A stretch of DNA of 61,072 nucleotides from Pedobacter kyungheensis. GTDB lineage: Bacteria > Bacteroidota > Bacteroidia > Sphingobacteriales > Sphingobacteriaceae. Where the stretch lies: assembly GCF_000812965.1 (NCBI RefSeq), contig NZ_JSYN01000042.1, positions 1-61,072 on the forward strand. The letters are read 5' to 3'. Position 1 is the first letter of the stretch, and every line of letters starts with the position of its first letter. The notes under the pieces were generated by a model that was not told the DNA's origin, ran no database searches, and saw only the letters and a list, made by a program, of their open reading frames with translations. Positions 36,839-44,360 of this stretch are shown here, piece by piece. The translations under genes were made by a program, and so were the position numbers.

Positions 36839-38305
36839 TTAATTATTCTCCAGTAACCGGTTTAGCAATAATTCTAAATTCACGGTAGCAAATGATGAAC
36901 TGTAATCTGATAATCCGTAAGGAATAATCAATTCGCCATTGCTGATTATTGAACCACAAGAGTAAACTACATTGGGTACATAACCTTCGCGTTCATCGCC
37001 ATTCGGGATAATTAACGGTTCTTTTAAATGACCAATTTCTATTCGTGGATCTTCCAGATCGAGCAAGCTTGCGCCGATGCAGTAGCGTCGCATAGGCCCT
37101 ACTCCATGTGTAATTACAATCCAGCCTTTTTCTGTCTCGATAGGCGAACCACAGTTGCCAATTTGTACCAGTTCCCAATCATAACGTGGCTGTTTTAATA
37201 AGATCGGGTTCTCCCAAACATTAATCTTATCCGAAAACATCAGGTAATTGTTCCAGCCATCAATCCGGCTCATCATCACAAACTTCCCATTAATTTTTCT
37301 TGGAAATAATCCCAGATTCTTGTTCTGGGCACCGTCTCCATATAATGGAATAACTTTAAATTCATAAAAATCTACTGTCTGCACCAACTTGGGGATTATC
37401 AGTGAGCCATCAAAAGCTGTGTAGGTAGCATAATAAACTATCTTACCGTCGTCTTTAACAAATTTTACAAAGCGTGCATCTTCAATGCCTTTGCGTTCAA
37501 ATTCAGAAATCGGAAAAATAACGCGGTCAGAAATGTCGGTATCTTTTGAAAAACTGATCGTATGGTAAGTATCAGAAAGCCAAAGTACTTTATCGTATTC
37601 AATCAGCCGTGTTGGGTTTTCTTTATGCAGGCTTTTAGAATCTTTAATGATATTACTCAGACTGGTGTACTCAAATTTATCATCCAGTTTGGCTTCAATT
37701 TCTTCCAGAACGGAAGGATCGATCTGCGCATAAGCCGCTTTCTTTAAAAAGAGCTTTTTAGCGTAAATGGCATTTTTAACCACTTCGGCCTCATCTACAT
37801 AATTACCTACCGGTAAAACCTGAATATTATTGTTTTTATCAATTAAGGCCCTGCGAAAAACAATAGATGAAATATGCCCCTCACCCACAGCTCTAAAACT
37901 TATGATTACCCTTTTTTCTCCCTCAACCAAATCAGTTTGGTCGGGATCTTCTACAATACTGGGATTAAAAAAAGCAGCCGATTCGATTGAATATTCGTGC
38001 GTAAAATAAGCACCAATTAATAAACGGGTATATTCATCAATATGCTCTAAAGATACACCAAGTGCGGTAAACTGTCTTTTTAACTTTTTACAATGCCGCA
38101 ATAAAATTTTGGTAATATTACGGTGCCTTTTAGAATATTCCTGTAAAATTGGGGAGATGAGCGAAAAAACTTTTTCATCTGAAAACAACAGTACTTTCTT
38201 AATTACTTCAAGGGCACGTTCTTCTCCGTTATAAAAAAATCTGGCAATTACTCTTTTGGTATCGGGGTTTACCTTAACTGGCTTACGTTCAATATATAAT
38301 CTCAT
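36839..38305 (-). CDS. GH130-family mannoside phosphorylase-like glycosidase
   Basis: A 488-residue protein. An N-terminal helical extension (residues 1-150) precedes a five-bladed beta-propeller with GH130 blocks: KGIEDARFVKF (general acid region GxEDxR), YYATYTAFDG, MMSRIDGWNNYLMFSDK and QIGNCGSPIETEKGWIVITH, GVGPMRRYCIGASLLDLEDP. GH130 enzymes phosphorolyse beta-mannosidic bonds; the inorganic-phosphate-binding residues cannot be checked here, so hydrolysis is possible. No signal peptide. It converges with the GT4-toroid gene and is divergent from a sensor kinase (156-bp gap). Confidence 0.87.
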   Translation of the reverse strand: MRLYIERKPVKVNPDTKRVIARFFYNGEERALEVIKKVLLFSDEKVFSLISPILQEYSKRHRNITKILLRHCKKLKRQFTALGVSLEHIDEYTRLLIGAYFTHEYSIESAAFFNPSIVEDPDQTDLVEGEKRVIISFRAVGEGHISSIVFRRALIDKNNNIQVLPVGNYVDEAEVVKNAIYAKKLFLKKAAYAQIDPSVLEEIEAKLDDKFEYTSLSNIIKDSKSLHKENPTRLIEYDKVLWLSDTYHTISFSKDTDISDRVIFPISEFERKGIEDARFVKFVKDDGKIVYYATYTAFDGSLIIPKLVQTVDFYEFKVIPLYGDGAQNKNLGLFPRKINGKFVMMSRIDGWNNYLMFSDKINVWENPILLKQPRYDWELVQIGNCGSPIETEKGWIVITHGVGPMRRYCIGASLLDLEDPRIEIGHLKEPLIIPNGDEREGYVPNVVYSCGSIISNGELIIPYGLSDYSSSFATVNLELLLNRLLENN

Positions 38306-38461
38306 TACCTAATTAATTTGGTGATCGTTAAACTCTTATCATCACTCATCTGCAACTTTATATTAACTAATTTGGCCACTTAATTGTTTATAAAATTTAC
38401 CGGTTTTAATCATAATCTTTACCTTTATCGCACAATCCCTTAACTCAAAACAATCCCGGCG

Positions 38462-39583
38462 ATGCATAGTGAAAAAGTAATTGAAAATACCAATCCCCAA
38501 TACGAAGCACTGCGCTTAGCTAAACTTACACAATACGAAATTTTGAATACTACAGCTGAGCACGCTTTCGATAAGATAGCACAGCTGGCTGCCGGTATAT
38601 TTAATGCCCCTGGCGCAGGGATCTGTTTTGAAGGCGCCGAGTCAGTCTTTCAGAAATCAACAATTGGTAATCCGCCCGTTAAGCCACAATTGCCACTCTA
38701 CGATATTTTTAAGGTTATAACTGAAACCAATGCCACACTTGTTACAGCTCCACTGCATTCACCAGAGGGCTATCTGTTAGGCGTAATTTATGTTTCAACT
38801 CCTGAAACCTTACAACCAAACGAAACGCAGATCAATATGCTCAAGCTGCTGGCCGAAATGGTAATGGAAAAAATGGAATTGAGAATGTCGACGCGCAATG
38901 CTTTCAGGGCTTATGATGACCGCTTGCATGTCCTTATTCACGATCTGAAAAACCCGATGACTACCATTTCCCTCCAATCAGAGCTAATGGGCAGAATTCC
39001 TGCTATTGATGAAAAAGCGGTATTAATTGCAGGTAAAATCAATGCACAATCGAAAAAGATGGTTGATAGTTTAAATGAAATTTTAAGTCCGGCAAAGAAA
39101 GCAGCGATAGCCTATAAGCCGGAGAAAGTTAAGATTGATTTAAAAACAGTAATAGAAACGGCAAAACAGAACTTCGATAGACAGTTAAAAATCAAAAATC
39201 AATCAATATCGATCCTTATTGATGAGCCTTTGGTATTGTTTGGAGATACAAATAAACTGAGTGTAATTTTTAGCCAGCTGCTGGATAATGCCATCAAATT
39301 TTCTCCTATTGGCACAGAAATAACCATTTCACATCAGCTTAACCCTACGGAGCTTACTATTGCGATAAAAGATCAGGGCGTAGGTTTGACTAAGGAGGAT
39401 CTGGAGAAGATTTTCATCAAATTTGCATCATTAAGTGCTAAGCCAACACATCAGGAAAGTGCCAATGGTTTGGGCTTAATTACAGCCAGTGCATTTGCAG
39501 ATATGCATAAAGGAAAAATCTGGGCCGAAAGCGAAGGTAAAAACCTGGGCACTACCTTTTATTTACAACTACCGCTTAGGTAA
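38462..39583 (+). CDS. Sensor histidine kinase, GAF-type, soluble
   Basis: A 373-residue cytoplasmic kinase without membrane segments. A GAF-like sensor occupies about residues 12-145 (LNTTAEHAFDKIAQLAAGIF), then HisKA with the H-box VLIHDLKNPMTTISLQSE (His about 160) and HATPase with QLLDNAIKFSPIG, DQGVGLTKEDLEKIF and GLGLITASAFADMHKGKIW. The GAF domain lacks obvious cofactor residues. No response regulator lies alongside. Its stop overlaps the converging phosphoesterase gene by 15 bases. Signal and partner are unknown. Confidence 0.9.
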   Translation: MHSEKVIENTNPQYEALRLAKLTQYEILNTTAEHAFDKIAQLAAGIFNAPGAGICFEGAESVFQKSTIGNPPVKPQLPLYDIFKVITETNATLVTAPLHSPEGYLLGVIYVSTPETLQPNETQINMLKLLAEMVMEKMELRMSTRNAFRAYDDRLHVLIHDLKNPMTTISLQSELMGRIPAIDEKAVLIAGKINAQSKKMVDSLNEILSPAKKAAIAYKPEKVKIDLKTVIETAKQNFDRQLKIKNQSISILIDEPLVLFGDTNKLSVIFSQLLDNAIKFSPIGTEITISHQLNPTELTIAIKDQGVGLTKEDLEKIFIKFASLSAKPTHQESANGLGLITASAFADMHKGKIWAESEGKNLGTTFYLQLPLR

Positions 39584-40672
39584 ATCTGTTTCAACCAGCA
39601 GATCCAGCTTCATTTCTTCGAGCACAATCCTTTCTGAATGAGCTGTTTTATGGCACGACCACTTAATTAAGCGGATTAAACCGTTTTCAATCTCAATACC
39701 GGTAATATCGCCATCGTTAAAACAACAGCAGCCACTGTTAAAGTAATTGGGCTTGTATTTTCTAAACCTCGGAGGTTTATCACCGGCTCGTGTTTGCTTA
39801 ACCAGTTCAGCGTTTAAAGCGGCAATAGCTTCCTGGTTATTATCTCTTTTGGCTTGCTGCAGTTTGAGATAAATTCTTTCTAAATGCGTTAAGGAGGCAA
39901 AAACCGCCTGGTGGGTATGGCCGGTAATCAGCACCTTATTGGTTTGGCTAACCACCCAGCTATACATCATAATGTTATGTGCAGTTTTAAGCTGATTATC
40001 GTAAGCGGGTGTATTGGGATTAATTCGAAGGTAGGCCTGCAGTGGAGCCCATATGGTGCTCACAAACCATTTGCTAAACCAGTTTCCATCGCTTTGCAAA
40101 TCGCCCTGATGACCATGTGTAAGAAAAATATCAAGCAATTGAGCGCCTATGGGCATGCGCAATATGGCGCCTTCATAAATCGGTATTTTTTTTCCGTAAA
40201 TACGGTTTAAATTAAAGCCAGCCAATGGATCGTTATCCCAGTACAGATCGTGGTTACCAAATATTTTGGTAAACATGCCTTTGTTTATAAAAATCTTTTC
40301 CGCTTCGAATGTCTTTTTATTATGTCTGATCACTGATTCCATTAAATTTTTCCAAAGCTCTTCGCTATCACCTAAATTGATGTAATGGAAATCGTTTATA
40401 GCATAATGTTCAAGTGCTTTGAGATAGTTCTCTTCAGCCAGGGTAAAATCGTCGGCAAAATCGCGGGCACCTTTATGCTGGTCTGAAAGAATGATAAACC
40501 TATCAGCCGCTGTTATGTCCAAAATTGGACCACGCTTACCCGGCGTTTTAACAATGGTTTTGAAAAGCTTGTTTAAAGCACCGTGTATGCGCCTGCGATT
40601 GGGTCGCGAGCTGTATTTATTAGACATACGGATAATCCAATTGCTTAATAAACGTTGAAGAAATTTGCGCAT
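39569..40672 (-). CDS. Calcineurin-like metallophosphoesterase
   Basis: A 367-residue soluble enzyme with the full dimetal signature: ILSDQHKGARD (Dx[H/Q] block), LGDSEELW (GDxxE), FGNHDLYWD (GNHD), THGHQGD and ITGHTHQAVF (GHTH). A basic N-terminal stretch (MRKFLQRLLSNWIIRMSNKY) could touch membrane or nucleic acid. The DQHKG start to the domain, with Q in place of the more common H, is typical of this Bacteroidota family. It is a phosphomono- or diesterase of unknown substrate. Confidence 0.88.
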   Translation of the reverse strand: MRKFLQRLLSNWIIRMSNKYSSRPNRRRIHGALNKLFKTIVKTPGKRGPILDITAADRFIILSDQHKGARDFADDFTLAEENYLKALEHYAINDFHYINLGDSEELWKNLMESVIRHNKKTFEAEKIFINKGMFTKIFGNHDLYWDNDPLAGFNLNRIYGKKIPIYEGAILRMPIGAQLLDIFLTHGHQGDLQSDGNWFSKWFVSTIWAPLQAYLRINPNTPAYDNQLKTAHNIMMYSWVVSQTNKVLITGHTHQAVFASLTHLERIYLKLQQAKRDNNQEAIAALNAELVKQTRAGDKPPRFRKYKPNYFNSGCCCFNDGDITGIEIENGLIRLIKWSCHKTAHSERIVLEEMKLDLLVETDLPKR

Positions 40673-40809
40673 CTGCTGGGTTAATTATAGGCCTCCGGTT
40701 GAAGATAACAAAATATAAGACCAATCGTTTAGCAGGCAACGAAGTTTTTGATTTCTGTGACTTCTGTGTATCCGTGGCAAAAACGACAACTTTTCTTAAA
40801 TATTTTTAC

Positions 40810-40817
40810 TAAATTTG
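40810..40817 (+). promoter_or_regulatory. -7 element immediately before the DUF763 gene
   Basis: TAAATTTG is a perfect TAnnTTTG match ending six bases before the TTG start codon at 40824, so the transcript may begin at or next to the start codon (leaderless). Confidence 0.55.
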
Positions 40818-40823
40818 TTAGCA

Positions 40824-42026
40824 TTGAAAAGATCAGGAAGCGCAGATTTACCTTTACACTATGGCCACGTTCCGCCCTGGCTGGCGCAGCGTATGGCCAA
40901 ACTGGGCCTTGCTATTACCGAAGCTATTTTAGCAGAATACGGCAAGGCAGAAGTGATACGCCGCTTAAGCAGTCCGTTTTGGTTTCAAAGCCTGGGTGCG
41001 GTAATGGGCATGGACTGGCATTCATCAGGCATAACCACTTCAGTTATGGGGGCTTTAAAAAAAGCGATTAATCCGCTTTCTAAAGAGCTGGGCATTTACA
41101 TCTGCGGCGGCAAAGGGAAATTAAGCAGAGAAACACCTAACGAGCTTTTGCGCATAGCTGAAAAAACCGGACTCGATGGCCAAATGCTGGTAAGATCGAG
41201 CAAGCTCAGTGCAAAAGTTGATAATACTGCAATTCAGGATGGTTTTCAGCTTTACCTGCATAACTTTATTTTAAGCAGTGAGGGCGATTGGGCAGTGGTG
41301 CAGCAAGGTATGAGCGATTTTAGCAGTACAGCCAGGCGATACCATTGGCATTCTGAAAATTTAAAGTCTTTTGTAGAAGAGCCACACACCGGAATTTGTG
41401 GCATTAACCAGGGAAAAATATTAAACCTCACCGCCACCGGGGCAAATCCCACACGTGAAGCCATGATGGACTTAACCAGCGAAACCCCTTCCAGGATGAT
41501 GGCCGAAATACAAAAACTGGTACTCCCCAATCATCATGAGGTAAAAGCCAAAGATGTTGATTTAAAAAGATTGGGTAGCATTTTGTGGCTGGCACAAGAG
41601 AAAAGGCCTGATAATTTTGAAGAGCTACTTTTATTGGAAGGCATGGGACCGCGCACCTTACAATCAATGGCTTTGGTTAGCGAAGTTATTTATGGTACCC
41701 CCTCCCGTTTTACTGATCCGGCCCGGTTTTCTTTTGCACATGGAGGCAAAGATGGTCACCCTTTTCCTGTTCCGGTAAATGTTTATGATGAAACGATAGG
41801 CTTTTTACGCCAGGCTGTAGAAAAAGCAAAAATTGGAAATACAGATAAACAGGAAGCCATAAAATCTTTGCACCGAATTGCCAGCCAAGCAGAAAAGGAC
41901 TTTACACCCAATATGGATTTTGAAAAAGTGATTGAGCAGGAAAGAAAAGACAGCTGGAAGTATGGTGGTAGAACAGTTTTTGGAAAAGAGCAACCGCCGA
42001 AGAATGATCAGCTGAGCTTGTTTTAG
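40824..42026 (+). CDS. DUF763 family protein
   Basis: About 400 residues. The start is the TTG at 40824, because the product then begins MKRSGSADLPLHYGHVPPWL, which is how DUF763 proteins begin; no ATG is available. The domain spans nearly the whole chain (SSPFWFQSLGAVMGMDWHSS; HWHSENLKSFVEEPHTGICG; LNLTATGANPTREAMMDL; YGTPSRFTDPARFSFAHGGK). DUF763 is widespread in archaea and bacteria; the region after about residue 245 (LLLEGMGPRTLQSMALVSEV) looks like a helix-hairpin-helix, so nucleic acid contact is plausible. Function is unknown. Its last 132 bp are duplicated at 42430-42561. Confidence 0.88.
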   Translation: MKRSGSADLPLHYGHVPPWLAQRMAKLGLAITEAILAEYGKAEVIRRLSSPFWFQSLGAVMGMDWHSSGITTSVMGALKKAINPLSKELGIYICGGKGKLSRETPNELLRIAEKTGLDGQMLVRSSKLSAKVDNTAIQDGFQLYLHNFILSSEGDWAVVQQGMSDFSSTARRYHWHSENLKSFVEEPHTGICGINQGKILNLTATGANPTREAMMDLTSETPSRMMAEIQKLVLPNHHEVKAKDVDLKRLGSILWLAQEKRPDNFEELLLLEGMGPRTLQSMALVSEVIYGTPSRFTDPARFSFAHGGKDGHPFPVPVNVYDETIGFLRQAVEKAKIGNTDKQEAIKSLHRIASQAEKDFTPNMDFEKVIEQERKDSWKYGGRTVFGKEQPPKNDQLSLF

Positions 42027-42094
42027 ATGAGATAACAATAATAGCCACGGAGACCAGAATACACGGAAAATATCTTTATTTCGCCTAAGTCTAC

Positions 42095-42228
42095 TGGTCG
42101 GTGTCCTCACCGACCAACTTTCAACATCTGTTTGCCTGATAAAAATACCAATCGATAACATTCCGTGATAATCTGTGCATCCGTGGCAGGAATTAATGCT
42201 ATTTCGGTTGGTGCAGACACCAACCGAT
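42095..42228. repeat. REP-like doublet, copy 1
   Basis: About 134 bp bounded by two hairpins: GGTCGGTG/CACCGACC on the left and CGGTTGGTG/CACCAACCG on the right. The inside holds TCCGTGATAATCTGTGCATC. It is the first of three near-identical copies downstream of the DUF763 gene. Confidence 0.85.
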
Positions 42229-42286
42229 AGGATGACAATGGTGGCCACTGCGTGCTGAAAACATAGGAAGTATTATCTATCTCGCC

Positions 42287-42425
42287 TACTGGTCGGTGCC
42301 CTCACCGACCAGCTTTTAACACCTATTTGCCTGATAAAAACACCAATCGATAGCACTCCGTGATAATCTGTGCATCCGTGGCAAGAAATAATGCTATTTC
42401 GGTTGGTGCGGACACCAACCGATAG
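42287..42425. repeat. REP-like doublet, copy 2
   Basis: Same structure as copy 1, with both end hairpins intact (GGTCGGTG/CACCGACC and CGGTTGGTG/CACCAACCG). It ends four bases before the duplicated gene fragment. Confidence 0.85.
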
Positions 42426-42429
42426 GATG

Positions 42430-42561
42430 AAGGACTTTACACCCAATATGGATTTTGAAAAAGTGATTAAACAGGAAAGAAAAGACAGCTGGAAATATGG
42501 TGGTAGAACAGTTTTTGGGAAAGAGCAACCGCCCAAGAATGATCAGTTGAGCTTGTTTTAG
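42430..42561 (+). pseudogene. Duplicated 3' end of the DUF763 gene
   Basis: A 132-bp copy of 41895-42026, displaced by exactly 535 bp. It encodes the last 43 residues (DFTPNMDFEKVIKQERKDSW to DQLSLF) and keeps the stop codon. Six bases differ in five codons; four codons are synonymous and one is a two-base change (GAG to AAA, Glu to Lys). No promoter or start suits a free peptide, so I call it a fragment. The synonymous bias suggests that it came from a working allele, not from drift in place. Confidence 0.88.
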
Positions 42562-42684
42562 GGGTTCATTGTTTGCTGAGATACCACCGCATAAATTAAC
42601 AATTTGTTTGGTGAGTCACACAACATGGAATTAGGATAAAAACAATAGCCACGGAGACTCAGAATGCACGGAAAACACCTTTCG

Positions 42685-42820
42685 TCTACTGCTAGATGTC
42701 CTCACCGACCAGCTTTTAACACCTATTTGCCTGATAAAAACACCAATCGATAGCACTCCGTGATAATCTGTGCATCCGTGGCAAGAAATAACTATTTCGG
42801 TTGGTGCGGACACCAACCGA
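42685..42820. repeat. REP-like doublet, copy 3
   Basis: Same inner sequence as copy 2 and an intact right hairpin, but the left arm is degraded (GCTAGATG instead of GGTCGGTG). With copies 1-2 and the gene fragment it accounts for the 864-bp gap between the DUF763 gene and gltD. Confidence 0.82.
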
Positions 42821-42837
42821 CAGCAATCTCTTTAAAC

Positions 42838-42870
42838 AAAAAAGGTCGTGGTTTGCACCACGACCTTAAA
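42838..42870. terminator. Terminator of gltBD
   Basis: AAGGTCGTGGT and ACCACGACCTT form a perfect 11-bp stem around a four-base loop, with A and T runs. It lies 21 bp after the gltD stop codon on the minus strand. Confidence 0.92.
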
Positions 42871-42890
42871 AATATAGAATTTAAAACCTA

Positions 42891-44357
42891 CTAAGCATAA
42901 GCAATTGCATCTCTCGATGCCAGTTTGGTTGCTCCCATTAAGTATTCATCTACTTTACGGGCAGCTTCCCTACCTTCTGAAATGGCCCAAACTACTAAAG
43001 ATTGTCCGCGACGAACGTCGCCAGCTGCGAAAATCTTAGCAATATTGGTTTGATAAGTGTGCTCAGATGCCTTCACGTTTCCGCGGCTATCTAATTCAAC
43101 ACCTAATTTTTCAATTAATCCCTCTTTTTGTGGATATAAGAAACCCATTGCCAGAAGCACCAATTCGCAAGGTAATTCTTTTTCTGATCCAGGAACTTCT
43201 TTAAAAGTAACCGGACGACCGTTAGCATCAATCTCCCATTCTACATCTACCACCTTTAATGCTTTCAGGTTTCCGTTTTCGTCGGCAATAAAGTTTTTGG
43301 TATTTACTGACCATGCTCTTTGCGCACCTTCCTCATGCGATGAAGTATTTTTCAATAACATCGGATAAGTTGGCCAAGGCATATTTTCGCTGCGCGTTTG
43401 TGGCGGCATCGGCATAATTTCGAACTGGGTTACCGATTTTGCACCATGACGGTTTGAAGTTCCGATACAATCTGAACCGGTATCACCACCACCAATCACA
43501 ATCACATTTTTACCGGTAGCCATAATATCTTCGCTATCTACCTTACGGTTAGCCACACGCTTATTTTGCTGTTTTAAGAAATCCATTGCAAAATGAACGC
43601 CTTTAGCCGAACGGCCATCAATTGGCAAATCGCGCGGAATGGTTGAGCCTCCAGCCAAAACAATGGCATTAAAATCTCTCAATAAAGTACCAATCTCTAC
43701 GTTCTCGCCAACATTGGCATTGCATTTAAAGATAATTCCTTCTTCTTTCATTAAATCGATACGGCGATCGACTACATTTTTCTGAAGTTTAAAATCAGGA
43801 ATACCGTATCTCAATAAACCACCTGGTGCATCATCACGTTCGAAAACGGTTACTTCATGACCAACCTTATTTAATTGAGCAGCAGCGGCTAATCCTGCCG
43901 GACCTGAACCAATAACTGCAACCTTTTTACCAGTTCTGATTAATGGAGCTTTTGCTTTGATAAATCCTTTTTCGAAAGCAATTTCGATAATGTGTTTCTC
44001 AATTTCCTCAATAGAAACCGGCGGACGGTTAATACCCAGTACGCATGCCGACTCGCAAGGTGCCGGACAAATCCTGCCGGTAAACTCAGGGAAATTGTTG
44101 GTGCTTAACAAAATGTTGGCAGCCTGCTCCCATTTGCCCTGATAAACGGCATCGTTAAATTCAGGTATTACGTTACCCAGCGGGCAACCCGATTGGCAAA
44201 AAGGTACGCCGCAATCCATGCAGCGTGCAGCCTGGTTGTTTAATTCTTGTGCGGGTAATTCATTTAAAAATTCCCCATAGTGTTTTACACGCGTTACAGC
44301 CTCTTCTCTTGTGGGCGCAACTCTATCGTATTCTTGAAATCCTGTTACTTTTCCCAT
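42891..44357 (-). CDS. gltD: Glutamate synthase, small subunit
   Basis: A 488-residue FAD-containing subunit that passes electrons from NAD(P)H to GltB for glutamate formation. The N-terminal iron-sulfur cysteines are CMDCGVPFCQSGCPLG (about 46-61) with CPAPCESAC further on; then an FAD-binding GSGPAGLAAAAQL and an NAD(P)H-binding VIGGGDTGSDCIG. The C-terminal IFAAGDVRRGQSLVVWAISE is diagnostic. It starts three bases after the gltB stop codon on the same strand, so the pair is co-transcribed and probably coupled. Confidence 0.96.
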   Translation of the reverse strand: MGKVTGFQEYDRVAPTREEAVTRVKHYGEFLNELPAQELNNQAARCMDCGVPFCQSGCPLGNVIPEFNDAVYQGKWEQAANILLSTNNFPEFTGRICPAPCESACVLGINRPPVSIEEIEKHIIEIAFEKGFIKAKAPLIRTGKKVAVIGSGPAGLAAAAQLNKVGHEVTVFERDDAPGGLLRYGIPDFKLQKNVVDRRIDLMKEEGIIFKCNANVGENVEIGTLLRDFNAIVLAGGSTIPRDLPIDGRSAKGVHFAMDFLKQQNKRVANRKVDSEDIMATGKNVIVIGGGDTGSDCIGTSNRHGAKSVTQFEIMPMPPQTRSENMPWPTYPMLLKNTSSHEEGAQRAWSVNTKNFIADENGNLKALKVVDVEWEIDANGRPVTFKEVPGSEKELPCELVLLAMGFLYPQKEGLIEKLGVELDSRGNVKASEHTYQTNIAKIFAAGDVRRGQSLVVWAISEGREAARKVDEYLMGATKLASRDAIAYA

Positions 44358-44360
44358 GGC

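Noticed and set aside
40748..41071. 107-codon plus-strand open frame
   Set aside because: It overlaps the DUF763 gene in another frame and has no family features.
42370..42561. 63-codon open frame after the DUF763 gene
   Set aside because: It joins REP-like sequence to the duplicated C-terminal fragment; there is no independent start or promoter.
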